Shown in pieces: positions 1-12,004 of a DNA stretch of 64,000 bases (position 1 is its first letter; the number at the start of each line of letters is the position of its first letter). The position numbers were made by a program, and so were the translations under genes. The notes beneath the pieces were generated by a model. It saw only the letters and a program-made list of their open reading frames with translations. It was not told the DNA's origin and made no database searches. This DNA comes from Prionace glauca (taxonomy: Eukaryota; Chordata; Chondrichthyes; Carcharhiniformes; Carcharhinidae), in the NCBI GenBank assembly GCA_037974335.1, contig CM075724.1, positions 71,976,850-72,040,849 of the forward strand, written 5' to 3'.

Positions 1-269
1 CCAAAGTGTTCCTGAGATCGTCAGCATTATTTACAACAAAACTTCAGTAAATTCGATTGATTGCACATGATACCAAGAAGGCGTTGGATAAGGCAAGTGC
101 AATGGCAGCTGATTAAGCTTCAGCAATGTAAGATTATATCCCAGATAATGTCATTCTCCATACGGTTTCATTACCAGTGTAACAGTGGCATATGCCCGGT
201 AAGGTGGAAATTGCTGTGATATATCCTGTCGTGGAGATGCTGACGTTGGACTGGGGTAAACACAGTAAG

Positions 270-890
270 AAGTCTCACACCAGATTAAAGTCCAACAGGT
301 TTATTTGGTAGTAAAATCCACTGGCTTTTGGAGCGCTGCTCCTTCATCAGGTAAGTGGGAGTTCTCTTCACAGAAAGGGCGTATAAAGACACACACTAAA
401 TCTACAAAATAATGCGAGTCTTTACAGGTAATCAAGTCTTAAAGGCACAGACAATGTGAGTGGAGAGAGGGTTAAGCACAGGTTTAAAAATGTGTACTGT
501 CTCCAGCCAGGACAGTTAGTGAGATTTTGCATGCCCGGACAAGTTGTGGGGGTTACAAATAATGTGACATGAACCCAAGATTCCAGTTGAGGCCGTCCTC
601 ATGTTTGCAGAACTTGGCTATCAGTTTCTGCTCGGTGACTCTGCGTTGTCGTGTGTCGTGAAGGCCGCCTTGGAGATTGCTGACCCAAATACCAGAGGCC
701 GAATGCCCATGAATGCTGAAGTGTTCCCCAGCAGGAAGAGAACACTCTTGCCTGGTGATTGTCGAGCAGTGTTCATTCATCCGTTGTAGCATCTGCATGG
801 TCTCCCCAATGCACGGTGCCTCAGGGCGTCCCTTCTTGCAGCGTATCCTTTCGAGACGGGGTACATTGGGGAGACCATGCAGACGCTATG
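270..890 (-). mobile_element. Penelope-like element 3' end with GIY-YIG remnant
   Basis: The minus strand at 798-553 codes MQMLQRMNEHCSTI, LPAGEHFSIHGHS, DTRQRRVTEQKLIAKF and HEDGLNWNLGFMSHY. This is the C-terminal GIY-YIG endonuclease region of Penelope-like elements, and the CIGET that marks its start lies just upstream. Sequence 270-550 (CAACAGGTTTATTTGGTAG, GAGCGCTGCTCCTTCATCAG) fits the non-coding 3' end of such elements in sharks. The reverse transcriptase is missing. Confidence 0.7.
787..888. repeat. Inverted repeat (25-bp arms) at the Penelope-like edge
   Basis: The arm at 787-811 (GCATCTGCATGGTCTCCCC core) matches the reverse complement of 864-888 with one mismatch, with a 52-bp spacer. 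The arm encodes the I-G-E-T-M-Q part of GIY-YIG on both strands. Partial inversion at a truncated 5' end is a likely cause. Confidence 0.85.
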
Positions 891-1129
891 AGCAAGTGAG
901 ATGTTTTTGTGTCACTATCAGTCGGGATATCTAGGGAATATGAGGAGCTGACAAAGAAAATCTTAAGCGTATGTGTACTGATGCCAGAATCCTGCAGACA
1001 ATGCTTTAAAACATCGAAAGAAAGAAGCTGGCCAAAGGTGCATAGAATCATACAAAGCATCATACAAATTAATTTTGATAAAGTTAATCTATTAGTCACA
1101 AGTAAAGCTTACATTATAACGGCATGATG

Positions 1130-1352
1130 CTACTGTGAAATTTTCCTCATCGCTACAATTCGACACCTGTTCAGGTCAATGCACCTAACCAGCATGTCTT
1201 TCAGAATGTGGGAGGAAATTACAACAAACGCAAGCAGACACGGGAAGAACGTCCAAACTCCACACAGACAGTGACCCGAGCGGGTGAATCGAACACAGCT
1301 CCCTGGCTCAATGAGGCAGCAGAGCTAACTGCTGTACTACCATACCATCCGA
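1130..1352 (-). mobile_element. HE1-type SINE, partial
   Basis: Antisense HE1 body (GTGGGAGGAAATTACAAC, CACACAGACAGTGACCC) and tRNA-like head (GAGCTAACTGCTGTACTACC). The 3' part is missing or too diverged. Confidence 0.65.
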
Positions 1353-1634
1353 GATAAAGTTTTTGAAAATAGACCACATGTGTGAAGTTTTGAGAGAAAC
1401 AGCTATTTACTTCCATTGCAGGCTCACGTGAGATCTCACATGGAAGAGCAGGGGGTTTGAACTGCGAATTTAGCAGCAGAAATGGCAGATCGTTATGAAT
1501 TAGTTCAGAAATCAAAGTTTATTTTCTGACGTCAGTTTCAGCCTGAGACACATTGGATTCTGGGAATAGAGACATGTCAAGTGGCAAAAGTAAGGGACAT
1601 TTTGTGAGAAAAATAAAGGCGGTGTACCTCAGTT

Positions 1635-2175
1635 TAGAACATAGAACATAGAACATTACAGCATAAACAGGCCCTTCGGCCCTCGAGTTGCGCCGATCAC
1701 ATCAACCCCACCAATCTATAGACCTATCTATAACCCCCAATCCCATTAAACCCCATATACTCATCCAGAAGTCTTTTAAAAGACCCCAGCGAGTTCGCCT
1801 CCACCACCGATGACGGCAGCCGATTCCATTCACTCACCACCCTCTGAGTGAAAAACTTACCCCTAACATCACCTCTGTACTTCCCTCCCCGCACCTTAAA
1901 TCTGTGTCCTCTCGAAGCGACCATTTCAACCCGGGGAAATAGCCTCTGAGAGTCCACCCTATCTATTCCTCTCAACATTTTATAAACTTCTATCAGGTCG
2001 CCTCTCAACCTTCGCCTCTCCAGGGAAAAGAGTCCCAGCTCCCTCAACCTATCTTCATAAGGCATGCCTCCCAGCCCAGGCAACATCCTTGTAAATCTCC
2101 TCTGCACCCTTTCAATAGCTTCTACGTCTTTCCTATAGTGAGGCGACCAGAACTGCGCGCAGTACTCCAAATGAG
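1635..2175 (-). mobile_element. Short LINE A 3' copy
   Basis: Repeated AGAACAT at 1635-1655 marks the 3' end. The body codes 148 open residues (2170-1724, minus strand) from [14 protein letters not shown] to NGIGGYR, nearly identical to the complete LINE at 21-25 kb. Strong 5' truncation with no decay means a recent insertion. Confidence 0.88.
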
Positions 2176-2199
2176 TTTAAAAAGGAAACACATGAGGTA

Positions 2200-3450
2200 G
2201 GATGTTAAATGAAATACCTCAGATGTTTTCACATAATAACGTAGGGCACACAAAGTTGTGGTTTAAGAAAAAAACACTGGGAAAGCAAAGATGGTAATAT
2301 ACGAAAAACTAATGTTGTTTGTCAAAGTGGACCAAAAACAGTGGAAGCTAAAACGAGGCAAAATAATGTACAACCTGATCAGGTGTTGTTTGATAAGAAA
2401 GTGTCAGATCACTAAAAAGTATTTATGTGAGTGACGTTTATTCATGTGTAGCAGGAAGAGTAGGTAAATAAGTTAAACGTTTCATAGACACGAGAGCAAG
2501 TCAATGTTTGATGGCGAAAGATGAGGAGTTATGTCGTTTGGAAGGAACAGTGCCAGAAAAGGTGGCAATCTGGGCAGAAGAACAGTATTCCATTATATAT
2601 GCCGAAGCTGGAGAGTCCAGTGAAGACTGATGAAGGGGTAATAAGAATAATAAAGAAATTATCTTGTCCAAGAATACAACTTATCTTGGGTATAAATATC
2701 GGGTGATCACCAGTGAGAGTGATGGCTATTGTGGTTAAAATGCCAATGGAAAGTCAAAGACTGAATTGTTAAAGGATCCATATCCTGGAATTTTACTGAC
2801 TATGTAAAAAAAAATCACAATGCCATAGGTTAAGACAATAAGAAAAGTCAAGGAGCGACTATAAGAAGTTGAAGTGCAGTTTTCAGAAATGATTGTTGAT
2901 CAGGTAGCTTGAAAAAAAAGGACAAGTGGAGAATGAAGTGAATAATTTTGCTCCAGGAAAGTTGGCTGAGGTGCAAGCAAGTGAGACAGATATGGGCGGC
3001 ACGGTAGCACAGTGGTTAGCACTGCTGCTTCACAGCTCCAGGGTCCTGGATTCGATTCCCGGCTCGGGTCACTGCCTGTGTGGAGTTTGCACATTCTCCT
3101 CGTGTCTGCTTGGGTTTTCTCCGGGTGCTCCGGTTTCCTCCCACAGTCCAAAGATGTGCGTGTTAGGTTCATTGGCTATGCTAAAATTGCCCCTTAGTGT
3201 CCTAGGATGTGTAGGTTAGAGGGATTAGCAGGTCAATGTGTAGGGATATGGGGATAGGGTCTGGGTGGGATTGTGTTCGGTGCAGACTCGATGGGCCGAA
3301 GGGCCTGTTTCTGCACTGTAGGGTTCTATATGCTGTACCAAAAATCATACATGGAAGGTGAATCTGCATTTATACCAGAAAGTTAAAAATTATCTCTTAA
3401 TAAGGAAATTGGCACCTTTACGTATTCAGGTGAATACAAAATGGGTAGCA
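2200..3450 (+). mobile_element. Ty3/gypsy-like LTR retrotransposon fossil, protease region
   Basis: Broken remnant of a Ty3/gypsy-type pol start. Recognisable blocks include IPLYMPKLESPVKT and IQLILGINIG, typical of the aspartic-protease region of this family in sharks and bony fish, and NNFAPGKLAEVQ further on. An HE1 SINE (2994-3331) is inserted in it and fossil sequence continues on both sides. It is old, with several breaks. No LTR is attached. Confidence 0.5.
2994..3331 (+). mobile_element. HE1 SINE, full length, A-type tail
   Basis: A tRNA-derived head with A box TAGCACAGTGGTTAGCAC and B box GGATTCGATTCCC is followed by the body (CACATTCTCCTCGTGTCTGC, CCTCCCACAGTCCAAAG) and the tail GGGCCGAAGGGCCTGTTTC...GGTTCTATA. 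The tail matches the 3' end of lineage A/B LINEs, whose machinery probably moves it. Inserted within the Ty3-like fossil. Confidence 0.92.
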
Positions 3451-3451
3451 G

Positions 3452-3612
3452 TTAGTCCATAAGTCCATAAGACAGAGGAGAAGAATTAGGCCACTCGGCC
3501 CATTGAGTCTTCTCTGCTATTCAATCATGACTGAAATTTTTCTCATCCTTATTCTCCTGCCTTTTATCCATAACTCCTGAGATCCCCTTACTAATCGAGA
3601 AGCAACAACATA
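3452..3612 (-). mobile_element. Short CR1-like 3' tail
   Basis: CCATAAGTCCATAAGACAG, GGCCACTCGGCCCATTGAGT and AATTTTTCTCATCC are the same tail type as at 49,725/54,181. Only the last about 160 bp of the LINE is present. It directly follows the Ty3-like fossil. Confidence 0.6.
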
Positions 3613-4213
3613 TTGAGAAAAGGGAGAAGAAGGAATGTTCTACGTTGGAAGACAAGAACTAAAATGGCCTGTATTACTGTTATGCTTGCATATTATGATT
3701 TTATAAAATGTACGCATAATCTATTATGGTTTGAAACTAATAGAAGTTTAAGAATGATGCCACCTTTGAATATCGGTGGTTCATTTTTTTTCCTAAGCAG
3801 GGACGTGCAACAATACTGTGCCTTCATGAAATGTATTTCCATCATATCTGTCGCACGTTTTTCAGATTGGGTCTGCTATTTCATTAATGTCATAATGTCT
3901 GTATGTCATAATGTCATAATGCCCAATATAAAATAACATAATGGGCATCACGATCACTTTTACTCTGGCATAATGCAGTGTCCTGGGGTATTATGAGTCT
4001 TTTGGATTCGCTGGAACATGATTAACATATTAGGTGTTGCCTCAGAGCGTTTTCTTCCACAAAAAAAAGACGTGTTTAGTTTCAATTTAGTTGATAGATA
4101 GAAGCTAGTGGTGGCAGGCAATCACTCCCTGTCAGTCTCTCTCCAGAGGCATACAGAAATTTCCAGCACTGGGAAGCGTCAGAATTTTAATCAAACGTCC
4201 ACACAACCAATTA

Positions 4214-4537
4214 CTAGAATCACAGAAACCCTACAATGCAAAAAGAGGCCATTTAGCCCATTGAGTCGGCACCGACCACAATCCCACTCAGGCCCTACCT
4301 CCTTATCCCTAAATATTTACCCATTAATCACTCTAACCTAAGCATCTCAGGATGTGAAGGGGCAACTTTAGCATAGCCAATCAACCGAACCCGCACATCT
4401 TTGGACTGTGGGAGGAAACCGGAGTACTCGGAGGAAACCTATGCAGACATGAGGAGAATGTGCAAACTCCACACAGACGATGACCCAAATCGGGTCGCTG
4501 GAAATATAAAGCAGCAGTGCTAACCACTGTGATAATG
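4214..4537 (-). mobile_element. HE1 SINE, antisense
   Basis: Reads TACAATGCAAAAAGAGGCC, CTTTGGACTGTGGGAGGAAA and GCAGCAGTGCTAACCACTGT. Full body with the A-type tail; moderately diverged. Confidence 0.87.
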
Positions 4538-4540
4538 TGC

Positions 4541-4614
4541 AGGTTTAAAAGCTGCAAAATCTAAAGCTACAAAATTGTAGCTTTTAAACCTAGCCGGTTT
4601 AAAAGCTACAAAAT
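4541..4614. repeat. Three-copy palindromic cluster
   Basis: AGGTTTAAAAGCTGCAAAAT (4541-4560) is followed by its inverted form ATTGTAGCTTTTAAACCT (4574-4591) and a direct copy GGTTTAAAAGCTACAAAAT (4596-4614). It lies exactly at the head side of the antisense HE1. It could form a hairpin. Confidence 0.85.
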
Positions 4615-4619
4615 AGGAC

Positions 4620-4880
4620 ATGAAATGAGCCTGCTTGTTCTTTTTTGCCAAATCCAGAAGGAGTTATATCTTTGTTGGGTGTCGATTGAGTTGAACGTCA
4701 TAGTTACCTAGCTGTTAAAGTTTAGACTTATCTTGTTTGATACTTGCAATTGGTAAAAGTTATGCTACTTTTTATTATATTTTAACTATGTTCTTAAATA
4801 AACTTTGCTTGATTAAAAGCTTCCTCATGGTCCGTTGACTTAAACCTGTAGTGAAATACCTTATGTTCCTTTATAAAAGA
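4620..4880 (+). mobile_element. Possible LTR-like remnant with poly(A) signal
   Basis: TTAAATAAACTTTGCTTGAT (signal AATAAA) followed by AAAAGCTTCCTCATGGTCC resembles the end of gypsy-type LTRs as I remember them. Ends cannot be set and no partner LTR is seen. Old fossil, weak call. Confidence 0.3.
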
Positions 4881-5223
4881 AATCTTCGATTGTTTGTCCT
4901 CCTTTGTAGCAAATTTCTATTGTAACAAATAGAGACACACAACCATGTGTCGTTGAGCCAGAATCCTCCAATGGTTATCAGTAACTACAACAATATTTTG
5001 TAGTTTCCTCGAGTTGCACTTCTTAATCCAATGACAACTGTTTTTTTTGTGGTTCAAGCGAAATTCCATTTACCGGAATTAACTTCCGTTTTAGAATTAC
5101 TATAGTGCACAACGAGATCACACTCATCGAGAGTGCATCGACCCTCTGAAAGGACATATTTAGGTAGTTTTCGATAACTTCCAATAGATATATTGACCAT
5201 CACCACTGGACTAACCATATGCT

Positions 5224-7350
5224 AACCATAAGTAAGAACATAAGAAATAGGAGTAGGCCACCTAGCCCTTCGAGCTTGCCCCGCCATTCAATAAGATCAT
5301 GGCTGAAGTGGATCAGTTCCACTTTCCCGCTTACTCCCCATAACTCTTAATTCTCCTGCCCATCAGAAACTTATCTATCCATGACTTAAATACATTCAGC
5401 GAGGTAGCTTCCACCACTTCAACTGCCAGAGAATTACAGAGATTGACCACCCTTTGAGTGAAGTTCCTCCTCAACACTGATCTAAACTGCCCCCCCCCCC
5501 CCCCACCCTTAACTTAAGGCTGTGCCCTCTAGCCCTGCTATCCTTTCTAAGCAGGAAGTATCTCTCTACCTCTACCCTATCCATTCCCTTCACCATCGTA
5601 TACGTCTCTATAAGATCCCTCAGCCTTCTAATCTCCACCGAGTACAGACCCAGTCTATTTGGTCTCTCTTCATAGGCCAACCCCCTCATCTCCTGTATCA
5701 GCCTAGTGAACCTCCTCTGCACTCCCTCCAAGGCTAATATATCCTTCCGCAAGTGCGGCGACTAAAACTGCACATAGTACTCCAGCTGCGGCCTCACCAG
5801 TATACTCCCTACTTTTATATTCTATCCCCCTCGCTATAAAGGTCAACATTCCATTCGCCTTCTTGATCACCTGTTGCACCTGCAGACTGGGTTTTTGCGA
5901 CTCGTGCACAAGGACCCCCAGGTCCCTCTACACTGTAGCATGCTGCAGCTTTTCACCTTTTAAATAATAATCCCTCCTCCTACAATTTCTGACAAAGTGA
6001 ATAACCTCACACTTGCTCACATTATTCTCCATCTGCCACGTTCTCGCCCACTCACTCAGCCTATTCAGATCTCTCTGCAGACTTTCCACACCCTCCACGC
6101 AATTTGCTTTTCCACTCATCTTCGTGTCATCAGCAAATTTTGTCACCCTACACTCAGCCTCCTCCTCCAGATTGTCTATATAAATGGTAAACAGTTGAGG
6201 CCCCAGCACTGATCCCCGCGGCACTCCACTAGTCACCAACCGCCAACCAGAATAGCACTCATTGATACCAACACTCTGCTTCCTATTAGACAGCCAATCC
6301 TCAATCCACGCTAACACCTTACCCCCAGGTCCGTGAACCCTAACCTTCTGTAGCAACCTTTTATGAGGCACTTTATTAAACGCCTTTTGGAAATCTAAAA
6401 ACACCACATCCACCATTTCCCCTCTGTCGACTGCACGAGTCAAATCCTCATAGATGTCCAATAAGTTGTAAAACACGACTTCCCTTTAATGAAACCGTGC
6501 TGCGTCTGCTCGATCAAACCATTCTTTTCTAGGTCCCTCGCTTTTTCTTCTTTGATGACGGATTCTAGCATTTTTCCAACTCCAGATGTTAAACTAACTG
6601 GCCTATAGTTCGCTGCCTTTTGTCTGCTACCTTTTTTAAACAGCGGCGCAACATTAGCCATTTTCCAATCTTCCGGCTCTTCCCCGGAGTCCAGCGAATT
6701 TTGATAAATAATTCCAAAGGCACCCGCTATCACCTCTGCCATTTGTTTCAGAACCCTGGGATGCTTTCCATCTGGCCCTGGGTTCTTGTCCACCTTCAGT
6801 CCCATTAGTCTATAAAGCACTACCTCTCTAGTGATAGTAATCGCATTTAGGCACTCATCTCCCACCAACCTTCTAACTTTAATATCCGGCAAACTATTCT
6901 TGTCCTCCTCCATGAAGACCGAGGCAAAAAGAACTTATTTAAAGCCTCAGCCATTTCCTCATCGCCCACTGCTAAATTCCCCCTCTCATCCTCCAAAGGT
7001 CCAACATTTAGTCTAGCCAGCCTCTTCTTCTTTATATATTTGCAAAAACTTTTACTTTTTTTAAATATTTAGAGCTAGTTTAGCTTCATACTCTATCTTT
7101 CCTTTCTTTATCACCTTCTTAGTCATTCTTTGTTGATTTTTAAATCTTTCCCAATCTTTGAATCGCCCACTATTTTTAGCCACTCTGAACGCATCAGCTT
7201 TTAATTTAATCCCCTTCTTTATTTCCTTAGATAATCGCGGCTGGTTATTCCTTCCCCGACAGTCCTTCTTTACCATCGGAATATATTTCTGCTGAATCCT
7301 CCATTGTTCCTGAGCCATCCTACCAACCAATCTGCGCCCTCTAAAAGTCA
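5224..7350 (-). mobile_element. Degenerate LINE D copy
   Basis: Minus-strand pieces show KKDCRGRNNQPRLSKEIKKG (7.2 kb), KNPGPDGKHPRVLKQM and YRPVSLTSGVGKMLE (6.6 kb), VVFLDFQKAFNKVPHKR and KFADDTKMSGKANC (6.2 kb), then the C-terminal blocks to the octamer tail at 5,224. It is broken into several frames and carries a run of about 15 C near 5,490. Older than the copy at 40 kb. Confidence 0.85.
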
Positions 7351-7624
7351 ACTTAACATGACTTATTCAGCTAAAGTGAACGCGTAAATTAACAATTCGC
7401 CTTTGTCCAGCTACTCAGCTTAGGTACTTTATTTTCACTAACATTTCACACTTCCCAGTTTCAAATTTTCGAACACATTGGTGTCCATGATTCACAAAAA
7501 AGCGGTTTGCAGGTGCAGCATGTAACAAAAATGACCAATGGGTTGTCGGCATTTGTTGCAAAGGAACTGAGGTTTTGTTGCAGTCATATAAAGTGTTTTC
7601 GTGAGACAACATTTGTAGTATTCT

Positions 7625-8177
7625 GTCTAATCTGGTCTCCCAATTTCACGAAGGATATGGTGGCATAGGAGACCGTTCAGGGGAGTTTCACCAGATTGAT
7701 TCCGCGGATGAAAGGGTCGACGTTTGTCAAGAGACTAAACAGTTTTGGAGACTAAACTCCCTGTAATTTAGAAGGATGTGAGGGAAATTGATCGAGGTGT
7801 ATTTTTTTTAAAGGAATTGATCAAGTAAATGTAAACCAAGTGTTTCCTCTTAGGGGGCAATCTAGAATAGGGGGTCACCAATAAAGATTTAGAGTCTGTA
7901 GATTGAATGCTGGCATGAAGAGGAACTAGTTCTCACAGAGGATGGTGAATTTCTGGAACTCGCGGCTCCATAGCACAATGTATTCTGAATCGTTGAATGG
8001 TTTCAACAAGGAGATAGATATATTACCATTAGAAAATGGATCAGAAGATATGGGGGACAGGTGTGAAGATGGAATTGAGACAATGGAGAGACTAGAAATT
8101 ATCTGATTGAATGACGGAGCAGGGTGACAGGGCTGAATTTGTCTGCTTCTGCTTCTAACTCCTCTATTCCTATGTTT
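7625..8177 (+). mobile_element. Old CR1-like 3' end, plus strand
   Basis: The order of GTTCAGGGGAGTTTCACCAG, ATTTAGAAGGATGTGAGGG, CACAGAGGATGGTGAATTTC and a CCTCTATTCCTATG end is that of a CR1 C-terminal coding end and tail. No open frame of note. Ancient. Confidence 0.6.
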
Positions 8178-8179
8178 GG

Positions 8180-8830
8180 AAAGTTATTCTTTTTGGCACC
8201 GCAATCCTTACTATTGTGGGAGAACCAGAACGATATTACATATATCTAAACTGAATAGTTAGAGATAACCAACTTTGAGGCTTGGGAAATTTGCAGGAGA
8301 GTGACAATACATAAATTCCTGCTTCAGAGGGAAACAACGGACACGTCCTATGGAATTTCGTCATTGGACTCAATGATTTTTCATTATTCATTAAAGTATG
8401 ATATTACTGCACCCTCTGATTGACGAGGATCCTGCGGATGGAACATATTCTACACATGAACATCATCAAAAGCCCTCATTAATAAAAAAAAATCCGTTCT
8501 TTAATCTCGCTGTATTTTTTTTGCCCTGAAAAATGACAATTCTAAATTGCAATTACATTTTCACAGAACTAAATGGGTCAAGAAATCTACAAATTAAGTC
8601 ATATAATTGCTGTTTTGAACTTATGTTAACATTAGTTATATTGCTTTATGATATTTCAAGGATGAATTAGTCGGAAAATGACAATCGAAACAACATGGCG
8701 TCGATTGGCAATGGGATGATGAAAGGCTCAGATACAGAATACTTCAGTTTAGTGAGTAAAGTGTTTACAATCAAAAAGCATTTGTAACACTCAAACTCTG
8801 GATTGCATAGCGAAAATAACCTCTCGCGTT
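8180..8830. other. No gene or recognised repeat
   Basis: AT-rich sequence between an old CR1 end and a LINE D copy. The longest frame (69 codons, minus strand) shows no domain. Confidence 0.45.
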
Positions 8831-8833
8831 TAT

Positions 8834-9468
8834 TAAGAACATAAGAAAATAAGAAATAGGAGCAGGAGTAGGCCATCTAGCCCTTCGAGCCTGCCCTGCC
8901 ATTCAATAAGATCATGGCTGATCTGTCGAGGCTCAGTTCCACATTCCCGACTTCTTCCCATAACCCTTAATCCCCTTGCCTATCAAAAACCTACCTACCC
9001 ACGTCTTAAATATATTTAGCGAGGCAGCCTCCATCACTTCAACAGGCAGAGAATTCCAGAGATTCACCACCCTTTGAGTGAAGAAGTTCCTCCTCAACTC
9101 CGTTCTAAATTGCACCCCCCTTATCTTGAGGCTGTGCCCTCTAGTCCTACTGTCCTTTCTCAGCGGGAAGAGCCTCTCCACCTCCATCCTATCCAATCCA
9201 TTCATCATCTTGTACATCTCAATGAGATCTCCCCTCATCTTTCTAAACTCTAACAAGTACAAGCCTAGTTTATTCAGCCTCTCCTCATAGCTCAACCCTC
9301 TCAACTCTGGTATCAGCCTGGTGAACCTCCTCTGCACTCCCTCCAAGGCCAAAATATCCTTGCCCAAGTGCGGCGACCAAAACTGCATGCAGTACTTCAG
9401 CTGCAGCCTCACCAGTGCCCTGTACAGTTGCAGCAAGACCTCCCTACTTTTATATTCAATCCCCCTAA
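8834..9468 (-). mobile_element. Short LINE D 3' copy
   Basis: The 3' end of lineage D with a 167-codon open frame (9436-8933, minus strand) containing FWSPHLGKDILALEGVQRRF and FFTQRVVNLWNSLP. It is truncated just inside the RT C-terminal part and ends with the AAGAACATAAGAAA tail. Little decayed. Confidence 0.85.
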
Positions 9469-9469
9469 T

Positions 9470-11160
9470 AATAGACTCTAATTCTGTGTAACATGCGTTG
9501 TGTATTAAAATAAAGTTCTAAGATTTATTTTTCCGGTCTTCGAATGCTTTGGAAAATGATTTCGATTACATCTCGACAGTACAGAAAGTAGTTCATGAAT
9601 TTTTAAACATCGCAGTGATTAGGTTGAATGTGCGTTGTGAATTTATGTTATTGGGTGATTGCATGGGTAATTGTAGCTTTTTTTTCAAACACAGTTTCAC
9701 GTAAGTAGTTCAAACAGGGTGGTAATTGTTCCAAAACAAGACGAACTAAAAAAGCAATGGGAACGGGATGAACGTAAAAACGACAATTTTATGCGATGAA
9801 ATTTTGCCATTAATAAGGTCTGCGCGACTTGGTGAATGTTGGTAACAACAATGGTCCAAATGGAAATGAATTGATAGCACGTATTTTACTGCTGTAAGTA
9901 GCGGAACAAAGACAAGTAGGTCAATGCTAACGTAACCAAGTGCCTGACTCCTCGCAAGAAACAAGGTAACTGTGCCAGATTTTTTTTCCGTTGTGCAGCA
10001 AAAAAAATCTATTTTTGTTTGTTGCTATCAGCCTGCCGAGCGACAAAATAAACCGCTATCTTTCGTTGTCAGATTGTGGGTGTATTTCGCAATACTTAAT
10101 TAGTTGCGAAATAGTCAACATACTGGAAAGTTCATGGCCTATGCTTACTGCCCACACAGGAGCATTTGTAATGACGAATATGAATTTGAAAAAAACACTT
10201 GTTGCAATCAGTTAATAATGTTCATGTCTTATTGATGATATACCAGAAACAGAAAGGGAGAGAAAGAGATTTGAAAAAAAAAATGAGCTCAAGGATAAAC
10301 AGCAAAATCTTGAAGCCCAATTTTAAATTTGTACTCAATAAACGGTTTCAAACTACCTGGTTTGAACTACTTAACTGACATTGTGTTTCTTTTTTTAAAA
10401 AAAAGCTAAAATATCCACACCATCACACAATATGATAAATTACACAACACACATTTAACGTAACTACTAATGCAATCGATGTTTAAAAATTCATAAACGG
10501 TTGCATGGGTTATCGAGCGTTTCCAGCTCTGACCACGTATTGGCTGAATTTTGACAATGGCGGATAGACAAAAGAAAAAACAAAAATTCAAATTATCACG
10601 TTATAACAGTGCAGGGAAACGAGAAGTCAGGAAAGGAATGTAACTCCTACAGCTGGCAAAGGAAACACAGTTCATCATACAGGCAAAGAGCTACAGCAGC
10701 TTCGGTTACAGCAGTTATGTTACAGGATGAAAAATTCAGAAGTCCGTACTGAATGTAACTCACGGATTCATATTCAATTAATAACATATATTTAGACTAA
10801 TGAAGCAGTGTCAGAAGCCTGATCACCTGACAGTCATAAAATAGCATTGTTCACGAATTCTGTTAAATATGGGAATATGCTATCCTTACTGACTGTGCAC
10901 CTATGCGTTTTTGCAGACACACAGCTTGCTTTAGATATTAAACTGCTTTCTCAAATTACCGAGCAGACCCCTCAAATTTACTAAAGCAACAACATGTCAT
11001 AATTTCCTCTGTGACATTTTCATACGTATAACGAATGTTGGCCCAATCTTGACGTCCGCATTCACTCAGATGTCATGTGAGGAGACATGTCTCTTCACTT
11101 ACTCTCTCTCTGTTCCTGATGCTTTCTTTATAAATGCTATTGCATTTGATAATCTAACTG
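9470..11160. other. AT-rich DNA with no gene seen
   Basis: Only short frames, several homopolymer A/T runs, no Ig, RT or splice-bounded coding pattern. A few degenerate repeats could hide here. Confidence 0.5.
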
Positions 11161-11164
11161 TACC

Positions 11165-11356
11165 TAGAAACTCCAAAGACATGCGAGTTGGTTTGATTGA
11201 CCATGCAAAATTACCTCTTGTATCAGGGGGACTGGCAGGGTAAATGTACATGGTCACGGATGTGTGGCCTGAATTGGATGGTTGTCAGTGCAGGGTCGAT
11301 AGGGTGAATGGCCTCGTTCTGCACTGTGTATATTGTATGATCCTTTGATTCTATGA
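11165..11356 (+). mobile_element. HE1 SINE 3' half, diverged
   Basis: CCAAAGACATGCGAGTTGG, TTGATTGACCATGCAAAAT and CAGTGCAGGGTCGATAGGGT end with TTTGATTCTATG. The head is not recognisable. Confidence 0.6.
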
Positions 11357-12004
11357 AACACCACTTAATATCCTCAGGATGTAAAGGAACAAACATGTCA
11401 ACTGCCGCTTGCTTTCAAATTACGCAAAGAAGTACAGACTTTCTTTTACTCAAAGGAATCATGTGTTGGGACAGAAAATCACGAATAGTGAACCAAAAAG
11501 TATGTTCACATCGCTTGCAAGGTAAGTCAAATAGACGTGTCCACTTCATGCTTTGGAAATGTTGTCAAATATATCTATAAATAAAGCGTCTGTTTCATAT
11601 CGTATTCATATTACACATTCAAAACCAACGTCAGTTGTCCATCTTTATTGATCTTGGGAACGTTGTGGTGTGTACCCTCCTTGAACAGATACTGCCCTTT
11701 TTGCCTATCTAGTGTTGGTGTTTAGATCTAAGTTTGCTTCTTTTCACTTATTTGCTTTCTTTGTCCTTTTAGGTCCCTATGGGTCCTGATATTGAAGCAG
11801 GATATCGTTAAAGATATCCTGATAAGATATCGTTAGAGGTTTGGCGAGTTATTGACATGTATTATATAGATTCTGCTGCTTCCGGGCATCACTTCAGGGC
11901 ACGTTCGAAGTGATAGATGCCAACTTGATCAGCGACTGCTTTTGGCCTGCATGGCATCGAGCTTCTTGAGTTATGATGAAGCTGACGTCATTTAGGAAAG
12001 TGAA

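Noticed and set aside
4108-4341. 77-codon frame at the HE1 near 4.2 kb
   Set aside because: It reads through the antisense SINE and is not a gene.
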